From Rhizobium album (GTDB lineage Bacteria; Pseudomonadota; Alphaproteobacteria; Rhizobiales; Rhizobiaceae): a DNA stretch of 64,000 nt. The stretch spans positions 1 to 64,000 of the forward strand of contig NZ_QFBC01000015.1 of NCBI RefSeq assembly GCF_003122325.1, in the 5' to 3' direction. This document shows positions 25,520-34,206 of this stretch, piece by piece. The notes under the pieces were generated by a model. It was not told where the DNA came from. It searched no databases and saw only the letters and a list, made by a program, of their open reading frames with translations. The first letter of the stretch is position 1, and each line of letters opens with the position of its first letter. Made by a program: the position numbers and the translations under genes.

Positions 25520-28500
25520 ATGGCTCATTATTTCATTCGACGCCCGATCTTTGCCTGGGTCATCGCGATCGTGATCATGCTGGGCGGCGCCCTGGCGATC
25601 GTCACGCTTTCGATATCGCAATATCCCGAAATCGCACCGACGACGGTGCGCATCACCGCTGCCTACAACGGCGCCAGCGCCGAAACCGTCGAAAAATCGG
25701 TGACGACGCTCATCGAAGACGGCATGACGGGCCTTGACGACCTGACCTACATGACCTCGTCGTCGACGACGGGCCGCGCCGAAGTCACACTGACGTTCGG
25801 CAATACGGCCGATCCAGACATCGCCCAGGTTCAGGTGCAGAACAAGCTGCAACTGGTGCAGTCGCAATTGCCTGACGTCGTGCAACAGGCGGGTATCACC
25901 GTCTCCCGCTCGACGTCCAGTATCCTGATGGTCGGCGCCCTGGTCTCGACCGACAGCAAGCGCGCCTCGGTGGATCTCGGCGACTTGGTGTCCACCCAGA
26001 TCGAGGACCAGATCAAGCGTCTCGAAGGCGTCGGCAGCGTCAATATCTTCGGGTCCGGTTATGCGATGCGCATCTGGCTCGATCCGTTCAAGCTGCAGAA
26101 GTACCAGCTGACGCCGGCGGACGTCACCGCTGCCATCCAGGCGCAGAACACCCAGGTGTCCGTCGGTGCGCTCGGTGCCCAGCCGCTCCAGGAAGGCCAG
26201 CAGATCAACATCACGATCACCGCCCAGAGCCAGTTGAACACGGTGGGCGAGTTCGAATCGATCATCCTCAAGGTCGAGAAGGACGGCGCGACCGTGCGTC
26301 TCAGCGACGTCGCCCGCATCGAGATCGGTCAGGAAAGTTATGGCGGCGGCACCCGCGCCAACCGCCTGCCGGCCACCGGCTTTGCCGTGAACCTGGCGAC
26401 GGGCGCCAACGCCCTCGATACGGCAGCCCGCGTCAAGGACGCCCTGGCTGCGATCGCGCCGAGCCTGCCGGACGGTGTCGAAATCCAGTATCCGTACGAC
26501 ACGACGCCGTTCGTCAAGCTGTCGATCGAAAAGGTGGTGCACACGCTGATCGAAGCGATCGTGCTCGTTTTCGTCGTGCTTTTGATCTTCCTGCAGAACC
26601 TCCGGGCAACCATCATTCCGATGATCGCCGTGCCGGTCGTCCTCTTGGGAACGTTCGGAATTCTGGCGGTCACCGGATATTCGATCAACACATTGACCAT
26701 GTTCGCCATGGTTCTCGCCATCGGCCTGCTGGTCGACGATGCCATCGTCGTCGTCGAAAACGTCGAACGCATCATGAGCGACGAGGGATTGTCGCCCTTG
26801 GAGGCGACGGAAAAGTCGATGGGCGAAATTACCGGCGCCATCATCGGCATCGCGCTGGTGCTGACCGCCGTGTTCATCCCCATGGCGTTCTTCGGCGGCT
26901 CGACGGGCATCATCTACCGTCAGTTTTCCGTCACGATCGTTTCGGCCATGCTGCTTTCGGCCGTCGTCGCCATCGTGCTGACGCCGGCGCTCTGCGCCAC
27001 GATGCTGAAACCGATCGACCACCACAAGAAGAAGCGTGGCCCCGGCGCCTGGTTCAACCGCGGCTTCGATGCGACGACGAACGGTTATGTCGGCACCATC
27101 GGCGTGCTGCTGCGCTGGCCGATCAGCGTCATGCTCACCTTCCTGATCGTCGTCGGCGGCTGCGCCTACCTGTTCACCAAGCTGCCGAGTTCGTTCCTGC
27201 CGCAGGAAGACCAGGGCGTGCTTCTGACGATCATCCAGACGCCGACGGGTTCGACGACCCAGCGCACCGAAGCGGTGCTCAAGAAGGTCGAGGATTATTT
27301 CCTGGAGAAGGAAAAGGACAATATCGACGCGGTGTTCGGTGTTCTCGGCTTCTCCTTCAGCGGCACCGGCCAGAACAACGCCATCGTCTTCACCAAGCTC
27401 AAGGATTTCGATCTTCGAAGCCATCCCGACCAGTCGGCGCAGGCGATCGTCGGTCGTGCCATGGGCTACTTCTTCACGCTGCGCGACGCGCAGGTCTTCC
27501 CGCTGGCACCGCCGGCCATTCCCGGCCTCGGCACGTCGAGCGGCTTCTCCACCTATCTGGTCGATGGCGGCAAGCGCGGCAACGATGCGCTGACGGCAGC
27601 GTCGAAGGCGCTGATCCAGCAGGGCAATGCCAGCGGCAAGATCGTCGCGCTGCGCTCCAACAGCCGTGACGCCGAAACGCAGATGAAGATCCTCCTGGAT
27701 CAGGAAAAGCTCGGCGCCATGGGCGTGGAGCTTGCCAGCGTCAATGCCATGCTGTCGACGATCTTCGCCGGCCGCGACGTCAACGATTTCACGCTCAACA
27801 ACGAGTTGAAGCCGGTCTATGTTCAGGGCGATGCGCCGTTCCGCATGCAGCCGGATGACCTGAACAACTGGTATGCCCGCAACAACCAGGGCGAAATGGT
27901 GCCGTTCTCGGCCTTCAGTTCGATCGAATGGGTGAATGGTCCGCCGTCGCTCGCCCGTTTCAACGGCACCAGCGCCATTTCGCTGGATGGCAGCGCGGCG
28001 CCCGGCGTCAGCTCGGGTGATGCCATGGACGAGGTCGAGCGCCTGACGGCGCAGATGGGCGGCGGATACACGGTGGCCTGGCAGGGCATCTCCTATCAGG
28101 AACGCTTGTCCGGCTCGCAGGCGCCGATGCTGTACGCGCTGTCGGTTCTGGTCGTATTCCTGTGCCTTGCCGCACTTTACGAAAGCTGGTCGATTCCGTT
28201 CTCGGTGATCATGGCCGTGCCGATCGGCGTGCTCGGTGCGCTTGCCGCCGCGCTGCTTTTCGGCCAGTCGAATGACGTCTACTTCAAGGTCGGGCTTCTG
28301 ACGACCATTGGTCTCGCGGCGAAAAACGCCATCCTGATCGTGGAATTCGCCAAGGACCGGCAGGCGGCGGGCATGGGCATCATCGATGCGACGATGGAGG
28401 CGGCGAAGCTGCGCCTGCGGCCGATCGTGATGACCTCGCTGGCATTCATCCTCGGTGTCGTGCCGCTGGCAATCGCCAAGGGGGCCGGTTCGGCCGCGCA

Positions 28501-28618
28501 GAACGCCATCGGTATCGGCGTTCTCGGCGGCATGCTGTCTGCCACCGTGCTCGGGATCTTTTTCGTACCGTCATTTTTCGTTGTCGTTCGACGCGTATTC
28601 AGTCGTGCAAAAAGTTAA
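25520..28618 (+). CDS. RND multidrug efflux transporter, HAE1/AcrB family
   Basis: Proton-driven inner-membrane drug pump, 1032 residues, normal AcrB length. It starts MAHYFIRRPIFAWVIAIVIM, with two periplasmic loops and twelve membrane helices. The proton-relay aspartates are in LLVDDAIVVVENVERI (about 407-408) and the matching Lys in GLAAKNAILIVEFA (about 938). Intact throughout. Together with the lipoprotein adaptor upstream and the outer-membrane factor downstream it forms a full tripartite system. Substrates unknown. Confidence 0.96.
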   Translation: MAHYFIRRPIFAWVIAIVIMLGGALAIVTLSISQYPEIAPTTVRITAAYNGASAETVEKSVTTLIEDGMTGLDDLTYMTSSSTTGRAEVTLTFGNTADPDIAQVQVQNKLQLVQSQLPDVVQQAGITVSRSTSSILMVGALVSTDSKRASVDLGDLVSTQIEDQIKRLEGVGSVNIFGSGYAMRIWLDPFKLQKYQLTPADVTAAIQAQNTQVSVGALGAQPLQEGQQINITITAQSQLNTVGEFESIILKVEKDGATVRLSDVARIEIGQESYGGGTRANRLPATGFAVNLATGANALDTAARVKDALAAIAPSLPDGVEIQYPYDTTPFVKLSIEKVVHTLIEAIVLVFVVLLIFLQNLRATIIPMIAVPVVLLGTFGILAVTGYSINTLTMFAMVLAIGLLVDDAIVVVENVERIMSDEGLSPLEATEKSMGEITGAIIGIALVLTAVFIPMAFFGGSTGIIYRQFSVTIVSAMLLSAVVAIVLTPALCATMLKPIDHHKKKRGPGAWFNRGFDATTNGYVGTIGVLLRWPISVMLTFLIVVGGCAYLFTKLPSSFLPQEDQGVLLTIIQTPTGSTTQRTEAVLKKVEDYFLEKEKDNIDAVFGVLGFSFSGTGQNNAIVFTKLKDFDLRSHPDQSAQAIVGRAMGYFFTLRDAQVFPLAPPAIPGLGTSSGFSTYLVDGGKRGNDALTAASKALIQQGNASGKIVALRSNSRDAETQMKILLDQEKLGAMGVELASVNAMLSTIFAGRDVNDFTLNNELKPVYVQGDAPFRMQPDDLNNWYARNNQGEMVPFSAFSSIEWVNGPPSLARFNGTSAISLDGSAAPGVSSGDAMDEVERLTAQMGGGYTVAWQGISYQERLSGSQAPMLYALSVLVVFLCLAALYESWSIPFSVIMAVPIGVLGALAAALLFGQSNDVYFKVGLLTTIGLAAKNAILIVEFAKDRQAAGMGIIDATMEAAKLRLRPIVMTSLAFILGVVPLAIAKGAGSAAQNAIGIGVLGGMLSATVLGIFFVPSFFVVVRRVFSRAKS

Positions 28619-28755
28619 TTTCTTCTGTACGGCCGAAAGCCGGATGGTAAGTTGACCTTGGGAATACCGGGTGATTCCGGAGCCCGCGAAGAGGGCGGCA
28701 GCCGAAAATCCATGACGGGTTTTAAACAGACGAACTATAAAGTGTGTAGGATAAT

Positions 28756-30162
28756 ATGATGATATCCCTTCGTGTCGCCGCTCCCTTCACCATCGCGCTT
28801 TTGCTTTCGGGTTGCGTCGTGGGCCCCAACCACACGCCGCCCGAAATTGCTCTGCCCGGTAAATTTGCCGAAGGCAGCAAACAATCGAATGGCGACGTTT
28901 CTATGGCCGCCTGGTGGTCTGCCTTCAACGACCGCCGGCTGAGCGGCCTTGTCGATAGCGGCCTGGCGCAAAATCTCACGGTTCTGCAGGCGATCGAGCG
29001 GATCAACGCTGCGTCGGCCAGCGTCACGGTGGCGGCGTCCAGCGGTCTGCCGAGCCTCAACGCGGGCGCTTCCGAGGAGGTCAGCGGTCAGGGCGGCAAA
29101 TTGCGCAATCAGAAGGACGTGCGTTCGACGACCTCTGGCGGGCTTTCGCTTTCCTGGCTTCTGGATTTCTTCGGTCAGGTCAAGCGTTCGAAGGAAAGCG
29201 CGCAGGCATCGCTCGATGCGGCTTACGCCAATGTGGACGTCGCACGGCTGGCGCTGTTGTCCGATCTCGTCGCGACCTATATCGACGCGCGTTATTATCA
29301 GGAACGGATCGAGCTTGCCCGCAAGAACCTGAAGTCTCGCCAGGAAACGCTGGCGCTGACCCGCTTCCAGCTGGAAGCAGGCGCCGCTTCGCGGCTCGAC
29401 GTCGTGCAGGCCGAAGGCCTCGTCAACTCGACGCTTTCCGACATTCCGGGCCTCGAAACGCAGTTCCGCGTTTCGGTCCATCACATCGCCACACTGCTCG
29501 GCCTTCCCGCCTCGACGCTCATCAGCGATATGCAGAAGCCCGCACGCCAGCCGGTGGCCCGCTTCCGGCCACGCGCCGGTGTCCCTGCGGATCTGATCCG
29601 CAACCGTCCGGATATCCGCCGCGCGGAACGCGAACTGGCAGCGGCCGTCGCCGATATCGGCGTCGCCGAGGCACAGCTGTACCCGACGATCACGCTCGGC
29701 GGTTCGATTTCTCCGTCCTACATCGGGTCCAAGTCGGTCAAGGGCGCGTTGACGAGCTGGTCGTTCGGTCCGAGCCTGAACCTGCCGGTCTTCGACGGCG
29801 GTCGGTTGCGCGCCAATGTCGATATCACCGAATCGAATGCCCGCAACCAGTATCTCGCCTGGAAGGCGGCCGTATTGCAGGCAGTCGAGGAGGTCGAAAA
29901 CGCGCTTGCTGCGGTGTCCCGCGATGCGCGTACGGTCGAGGCGCTCCGCGCCGAAGTGAAGTCCTACGAAGAAGCCCTGCAGCTCTCGACGGCGAGCTAT
30001 AAGGACGGCGCGTCCTCGCTGCTCGATGTTCTCGACGCGCAGCGGTCGGTCTCCGATGCCCAGGCGCGCTTGGCCCAGGCAGTGCAGCAGATGGCCAAGG
30101 ATTATGTCTCGCTCAACGTCGCCATCGGCGGCGGTTATGCACCGGAAGCCAAGACGAACTGA
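28756..30162 (+). CDS. Outer-membrane efflux lipoprotein (OprM/NodT family)
   Basis: TolC-like exit duct, 468 residues. Lipoprotein signal with LLLSGC (Cys at about 19) and two outer-membrane-efflux repeats (about 60-250 and 270-455) with typical Ala/Leu/Gln-rich helices, for example RPDIRRAERELAAAVADIGVAEAQLYPTI. The ATG at 28756 is followed by a second ATG at 28759. It is 137 bp from the pump gene; that gap has small hairpins but no separate promoter I can recognise. It completes the tripartite pump. Confidence 0.94.
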   Translation: MMISLRVAAPFTIALLLSGCVVGPNHTPPEIALPGKFAEGSKQSNGDVSMAAWWSAFNDRRLSGLVDSGLAQNLTVLQAIERINAASASVTVAASSGLPSLNAGASEEVSGQGGKLRNQKDVRSTTSGGLSLSWLLDFFGQVKRSKESAQASLDAAYANVDVARLALLSDLVATYIDARYYQERIELARKNLKSRQETLALTRFQLEAGAASRLDVVQAEGLVNSTLSDIPGLETQFRVSVHHIATLLGLPASTLISDMQKPARQPVARFRPRAGVPADLIRNRPDIRRAERELAAAVADIGVAEAQLYPTITLGGSISPSYIGSKSVKGALTSWSFGPSLNLPVFDGGRLRANVDITESNARNQYLAWKAAVLQAVEEVENALAAVSRDARTVEALRAEVKSYEEALQLSTASYKDGASSLLDVLDAQRSVSDAQARLAQAVQQMAKDYVSLNVAIGGGYAPEAKTN

Positions 30163-30192
30163 TCGCGCAGCCATCCGTTGTCGATCCTGCAA

Positions 30193-30217
30193 GGCGCGGA
30201 GCGATCCGCGCCTTTTT
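30193..30217 (+). terminator. Rho-independent terminator of the RND operon
   Basis: GGCGCGGA / TCCGCGCC stem with GCGA loop followed by five T, 31 bp past the stop of the outer-membrane factor. A textbook intrinsic terminator. Confidence 0.92.
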
Positions 30218-30294
30218 CGTACGCCGCTTCGGAACCGAAGTCTTTCTGCAGGCGTTTTGGATTGCAGAAGACAGCAATCCGGAAAGGAAATGCG

Positions 30295-30534
30295 ATGACC
30301 GTGACGACGATCGAGCTGAAGATCAGCGATATCCTGGACGATCCGGCCCTGCCGAAGGAAAAGAAGATCGCCAAACTCCAGAAGCTGGAAGAAGAAGCCC
30401 GTGCCCTGCAGCGCGCCGCCACCGAAAGCCCGATGGTCGACGACGACGGCTGGCAGAGCGACCTGCGCCTGGTTGAAAAGGCCTTGGGGCGACTTGGAGA
30501 AGACACCACCAAGACGGGTGCCGCGACGCTGTAG
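30295..30534 (+). CDS. Small helical protein of unknown function
   Basis: 79 residues starting MTVTTIELKISDIL, with AAAGGAA upstream of the ATG at 30295. It is charged and helix-prone (KEKKIAKLQKLEEEARALQ), with no membrane segment or cysteine. It sits alone between the RND terminator (30193-30217) and its own terminator (30566-30595), so it is an independent unit and not part of the pump operon. I recall similar short proteins annotated as hypothetical in rhizobia. No function is assigned. Confidence 0.8.
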   Translation: MTVTTIELKISDILDDPALPKEKKIAKLQKLEEEARALQRAATESPMVDDDGWQSDLRLVEKALGRLGEDTTKTGAATL

Positions 30535-30565
30535 GAGTTTCCGGATCGAATACCTGTGAAATCAG

Positions 30566-30595
30566 GGTCGGTGCTGCTTCTGCGCCGGCCTTTTT
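30566..30595 (+). terminator. Rho-independent terminator of the small gene
   Basis: GGTCGGTGC / GCGCCGGCC stem (two G-U pairs), 7-nt loop, then TTTTT, 31 bp past the stop. It ends against the stop of the leftward peptide ABC ATPase, so the units are convergent. Confidence 0.88.
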
Positions 30596-31379
30596 ATTTG
30601 AGTGGCAGCCGGGCGGCGAGAAGCTCACGCGTATAGGCCTGCCGCGGACGCTCGAACACGTCTTCCACGGTGCCCGTTTCGACGATGCGTCCGTGGCGCA
30701 TGACAGTCACCTGATCGGCAATCGCTTCGACGACGGCCAGGTCGTGGCTGATGAAGAGAAACGCCGTGCCGAACTTTTCACGCATATCCATGATGAGGTT
30801 GAGAACCTGCGCCTGCACCGACAGGTCGAGCGCCGAGACGGGCTCGTCGGCGACCACCAGTTTTGGCCGGGTGATCAGCGCCCGGGCAAAAGCGATGCGT
30901 TGCCGCTGACCGCCGGAAAATTCGTGCGGAAAGCGATCGACGGCATCGGCCGAAAGGCCGACCTGGGCGAGACTATCGACGACCTTTTGCCGGATCTCGT
31001 CGCTGCGCGGTTTCTGTTCCAGCACATGCAACGGCTCGGCGACGATCCGTGCCACCGTGTAACGCGGATCGAGGGACGCCAGCGGGTCCTGGAACACCAT
31101 CTGGAAATCGCGGCGGCGGCGTTTCAAGACCCTGGCGGGCAGGGAGAACAACGACCGGCCTTCGAGGAGGATATCGCCGGATGTCGGACGGTCGAGCGCC
31201 ATGACGATCCGCGCCAACGTCGATTTGCCCGAGCCGCTTTCTCCGACCAGCCCGTGAATGCTGCCGGCCGAAACGGAAAACGAGACATTGTCGAGCGCCG
31301 TGAAGGGTGGGTCGAGGCCGAAGGGCGCTCGGCCGCCATAGACGCGGGTGATGCCGCGGATGTCGAGAAGGGCCATCAT
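30594..31379 (-). CDS. Peptide ABC transporter ATP-binding protein (DppF/OppF-like)
   Basis: Second ATPase of a Dpp/Opp-type importer, 261 residues. Walker A GESGSGKST, signature FSGGQRQRIAFARAL, Walker B LVVADEPVSALD. I take the ATG at 31377-31379, which overlaps the stop of the preceding ATPase by 4 nt; a longer frame upstream lies inside that gene. Last gene of the operon, in the usual A-B-C-D-F order. Likely cargo is di- or oligopeptides, but this family also moves other small molecules. Confidence 0.93.
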   Translation of the reverse strand: MMALLDIRGITRVYGGRAPFGLDPPFTALDNVSFSVSAGSIHGLVGESGSGKSTLARIVMALDRPTSGDILLEGRSLFSLPARVLKRRRRDFQMVFQDPLASLDPRYTVARIVAEPLHVLEQKPRSDEIRQKVVDSLAQVGLSADAVDRFPHEFSGGQRQRIAFARALITRPKLVVADEPVSALDLSVQAQVLNLIMDMREKFGTAFLFISHDLAVVEAIADQVTVMRHGRIVETGTVEDVFERPRQAYTRELLAARLPLK

Positions 31380-32359
31380 ACGCTCTCCGTCGTGAGGGCG
31401 CGCAGACAGCGCACGCCCCTCGCGGCGCCGAAGGCCCGCCAGGCCGGCTCGTCCTGCGAACATTGGGGGATCTCATCCGCACAGCGTCCGGCAAAACGGC
31501 AACCGGGCGGCAGGTGGGCAAGGGACGGCACGGTGCCGGGAATGCTCGCCATGCGGCGGCCTCTTCCCGTCCGGCCGGGCAGCGCGGCCAGCAGGCCGCG
31601 CGTGTAAGGATTGTGGGGATCGCCAAGGACATCGGCAGTCTCGCCTGCCTCCATCCTCGTTCCGGCATACAGCACCAGCATCCGGCTTGCCATGTGGGCG
31701 ACGACGCCGAGATTGTGGCTGACCAGCATCAGCGCCACGCCTTTCTCGCGGACGAACTCCGTCAGGATGCCAAGCACCTCCTGCTGCACCGTGGCATCGA
31801 GCGCCGTTGTCGGTTCGTCGGCGATCAGCAGTTCCGGTTCGAGCGCCAGGGCGATGGCGATGCCGACACGCTGGCGCTGCCCGCCGGACAGCTCATGCGG
31901 ATAATCGTCCGCCCGCCGGACGGCCTGGTCGATCCTCATCCTGTCGAGCAGTTCGATGGCCTGCCGGCGCGCATCGCGCCAGCCAGTGCCCCGGTGCAGG
32001 ACGATGCCTTCGGCAATCTGGTCGGCAATCGTCATCGCCGGATTGAGGGCCGCCGTCGGCTCCTGGAAGATCAGGCCGATGCGGCTGCCGCGGATGCGAC
32101 AGAGGCTTTTGTCGTCGAGGCCGGTCAACGGCTTGCCGTCGAAAAGGATGCTTCCGGACACCGCCGCGCTTTCCGGCAGCAGGCCGATGACGGCAAGCGA
32201 CAATATCGTCTTTCCCGACCCCGATTCGCCGACGATGCCGAGCGTCTCGCCACGCCCGATGGTAAAGGAAATATCGCTGAGGATCGGCAGCAGCCGGCCA
32301 TCGGCAAGCCGCAGCGACACCGCAAGATCGTCGACGCGCAGCAGGGGAGCGGATGTCAA
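31376..32359 (-). CDS. Peptide ABC transporter ATP-binding protein (DppD/OppD-like)
   Basis: First ATPase of the pair, 327 residues. Walker A GESGSGKTI, signature [15 protein letters not shown], Walker B LLIADEPTTALD. The C-terminal extension has the four cysteines (PGCRFAGRC...C...C around 280-320) typical of OppD/DppD. Start and stop both overlap neighbours by ATGA, showing tight coupling with the permease upstream and the second ATPase downstream. Confidence 0.94.
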   Translation of the reverse strand: MTSAPLLRVDDLAVSLRLADGRLLPILSDISFTIGRGETLGIVGESGSGKTILSLAVIGLLPESAAVSGSILFDGKPLTGLDDKSLCRIRGSRIGLIFQEPTAALNPAMTIADQIAEGIVLHRGTGWRDARRQAIELLDRMRIDQAVRRADDYPHELSGGQRQRVGIAIALALEPELLIADEPTTALDATVQQEVLGILTEFVREKGVALMLVSHNLGVVAHMASRMLVLYAGTRMEAGETADVLGDPHNPYTRGLLAALPGRTGRGRRMASIPGTVPSLAHLPPGCRFAGRCADEIPQCSQDEPAWRAFGAARGVRCLRALTTESV

Positions 32360-33216
32360 GCACGCCCCCTTTGCCTTGGGTCGAGACGGTCGCGCAGTCC
32401 ATCACCGATCAGGTTGAAGCCGAGCACGGAGAGGGCAACGGCAAGGCCAGGCAGGACGGCGAGCCAGGGGGCAGCGCGCAAAAAGGTCTGCGATTCCGCC
32501 AGCATCCGCCCCCAGCTGGGAGCCGGCGGCGGCAAGCCGAGGCCGAGGAAGCTGAGGCCGGCCTCCGTCAGGATCGCCAGCCCCAGCTGGATCGTCACCT
32601 GCACGATAATCGGCCCGACGATGTTGGGCAACACATGCTGCCACGATATCAGCAGGGGTCCCTTGCCGGCAGCCCGGGCGGCGAGGATGAAGTCGCGCGT
32701 CCAGATCTGCCGCGCCGCGCCGACGGTGATACGCGTAAACACCGGCACCATGAAGGTGGCGATCGCAAAAATGGCCGTCCAGCGGCCCGGCCCGATGAAG
32801 GCGCCGAGCATCATCGCCGAGAGAATCGGCGGCACGGCGAAGATCACGTCGCAGCCGCGCATGGTGACGGTTTCCAGAACTCCCCGCCATGCGGCGACGG
32901 CAAGCCCGATGACCACGCCGATGCCGGCGCCGAGGGCGACGGCGAACAAAGCGATCGACAGGGAATTCCATGCCCCGGCCATCAGCATCGACAGAACATC
33001 GCGGCCATACTGGTCCGTGCCGAGCAGCCCGACCTCGAAGGGAGGCTTGAGTTTTTGCATGATCTGCATCTTCGACGGCGGGAAGGGCGTCCAGACGAGC
33101 GAGACAAGGGCGACGCCGGCCAGAAGCAGGATGAGCGTCAGCCCGGTTGCCAGCGGGCCATGGCGCCGCAGCCGAAAGCCTGTGGTCCCCCTCGTGGCCG
33201 GGCCGGCGCCGCTCAT
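32356..33216 (-). CDS. Peptide ABC transporter permease (DppC/OppC-like)
   Basis: Inner-membrane permease, 286 residues. There is one N-terminal membrane helix followed by the five-helix permease core with the EAA-like loop FILAARAAGKGPLLISWQHV and the GLP...SWG segment typical of DppC. Its start overlaps the stop of the other permease (33213-33216), and its stop overlaps the ATPase start. Confidence 0.93.
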   Translation of the reverse strand: MSGAGPATRGTTGFRLRRHGPLATGLTLILLLAGVALVSLVWTPFPPSKMQIMQKLKPPFEVGLLGTDQYGRDVLSMLMAGAWNSLSIALFAVALGAGIGVVIGLAVAAWRGVLETVTMRGCDVIFAVPPILSAMMLGAFIGPGRWTAIFAIATFMVPVFTRITVGAARQIWTRDFILAARAAGKGPLLISWQHVLPNIVGPIIVQVTIQLGLAILTEAGLSFLGLGLPPPAPSWGRMLAESQTFLRAAPWLAVLPGLAVALSVLGFNLIGDGLRDRLDPRQRGRA

Positions 33217-34169
33217 GAAAACGCCTTTCCGCTACGCAAGCGCGGATCGAGCCAGAGATAGGAGAGATCCACCGAGAAATTCACCACGATGACCAGGGCG
33301 GCGAAGAACAGCACGACGTCCTGCATCACGATGATATCCCGTTGTGACAACGCCTGATAGGCGAGCCGCCCGAGGCCCGGCAGGTTGAAGACGTTTTCGA
33401 TCAGCACTGCGCCGGCGACCAGGAAGGTGAATTGCAGCCCGAGCATGGTCACTACCGGCACCATCGCATTCGGAACGGCATGCCGCCACAGCGCGGCGCG
33501 GCGCGAAAGTCCCTTCGCCCGTGCCGCCCGCAAGAAATCTTCGTCGAGGACATCCAGCACTGCCGTTCGGGTGACGCGGGTGAGCACGCTTGCTTGCGGC
33601 AGCGCCAGCGCCAGCGCCGGCAGGAGCAAAGCGTGCAAGGCCGCAAAAAAGCCGGCATGCCAGCCGGGAAAACCACCGGCCGGCGTCCAGCCGAGCTGCA
33701 TGGAAAACAGGAGGATCAAAAGCAGCCCCATCCAGAATGCCGGTACGGCAATGCCGGCCTGGGCAAACAGCGTGGCGGCAAGGTCGACCAGGCCGTTGCG
33801 CTTCGCCGCGGCGGTCACGCCGAGCGGCACGGCGATGAGCACGGACAGCAGAATCGCCATTGCCGCAAGCGGCAGGGTTACGGCCAGCCTTTCGGTTATC
33901 AATCCGGCGACGGGCACGCCATAGGTATGCGATCGGCCGAGATCGCCTTGCAGCACGCCGCCGAGCCACTGCAGATACCGTAGCAGCAGCGGTTGATCGA
34001 GGCCAAGTTGTTGCCGCAGAGCGGCCAATGTGTCGGCGCTGGCCGAGGTGCCGAGCATGATTGCCGCCGGATCGCCCGGCAGCAGCGCCATTACCAGGAA
34101 TATCAGCGCCGAGACGGCAAGAAGCGTCAGCAGCAGCCCGACCAGCCGGCGTATCATCAGGATGATCAT
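33213..34169 (-). CDS. Peptide ABC transporter permease (DppB/OppB-like)
   Basis: Inner-membrane permease, about 318 residues. Features of DppB: N-terminal RRLVGLLLTLLAVSALIF helix, GDP block (MALLPGDPAA), QLGLDQPLLLRYLQWL, and EAA-type loop LRAARAKGLSRRAALWRHAV. I take the ATG at 34167-34169; an ATG at 34157 or an extended start at 34232 are alternatives, but 34232 lies in the binding-protein gene. It is 37 bp after that gene. Confidence 0.9.
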   Translation of the reverse strand: MIILMIRRLVGLLLTLLAVSALIFLVMALLPGDPAAIMLGTSASADTLAALRQQLGLDQPLLLRYLQWLGGVLQGDLGRSHTYGVPVAGLITERLAVTLPLAAMAILLSVLIAVPLGVTAAAKRNGLVDLAATLFAQAGIAVPAFWMGLLLILLFSMQLGWTPAGGFPGWHAGFFAALHALLLPALALALPQASVLTRVTRTAVLDVLDEDFLRAARAKGLSRRAALWRHAVPNAMVPVVTMLGLQFTFLVAGAVLIENVFNLPGLGRLAYQALSQRDIIVMQDVVLFFAALVIVVNFSVDLSYLWLDPRLRSGKAFS

Positions 34170-34206
34170 GCCGGCCCGCCATGGGTCTTGCCGTACCGCG
34201 TGCCGC

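Noticed and set aside
25499-27424. Leftward 641-codon frame inside the RND pump gene
   Set aside because: Shadow of the pump reading frame with Asp/Arg/His-rich composition and no domain pattern.
28655-28720. Short similarity to cobalamin-riboswitch core words (GGGAAT...GGTG...CCCGCGAA) between the RND pump and outer-membrane factor genes
   Set aside because: The region is too short, the order and spacing of conserved blocks do not fit, the CCCGCAACTGT word is absent, and the downstream gene has no B12 link.
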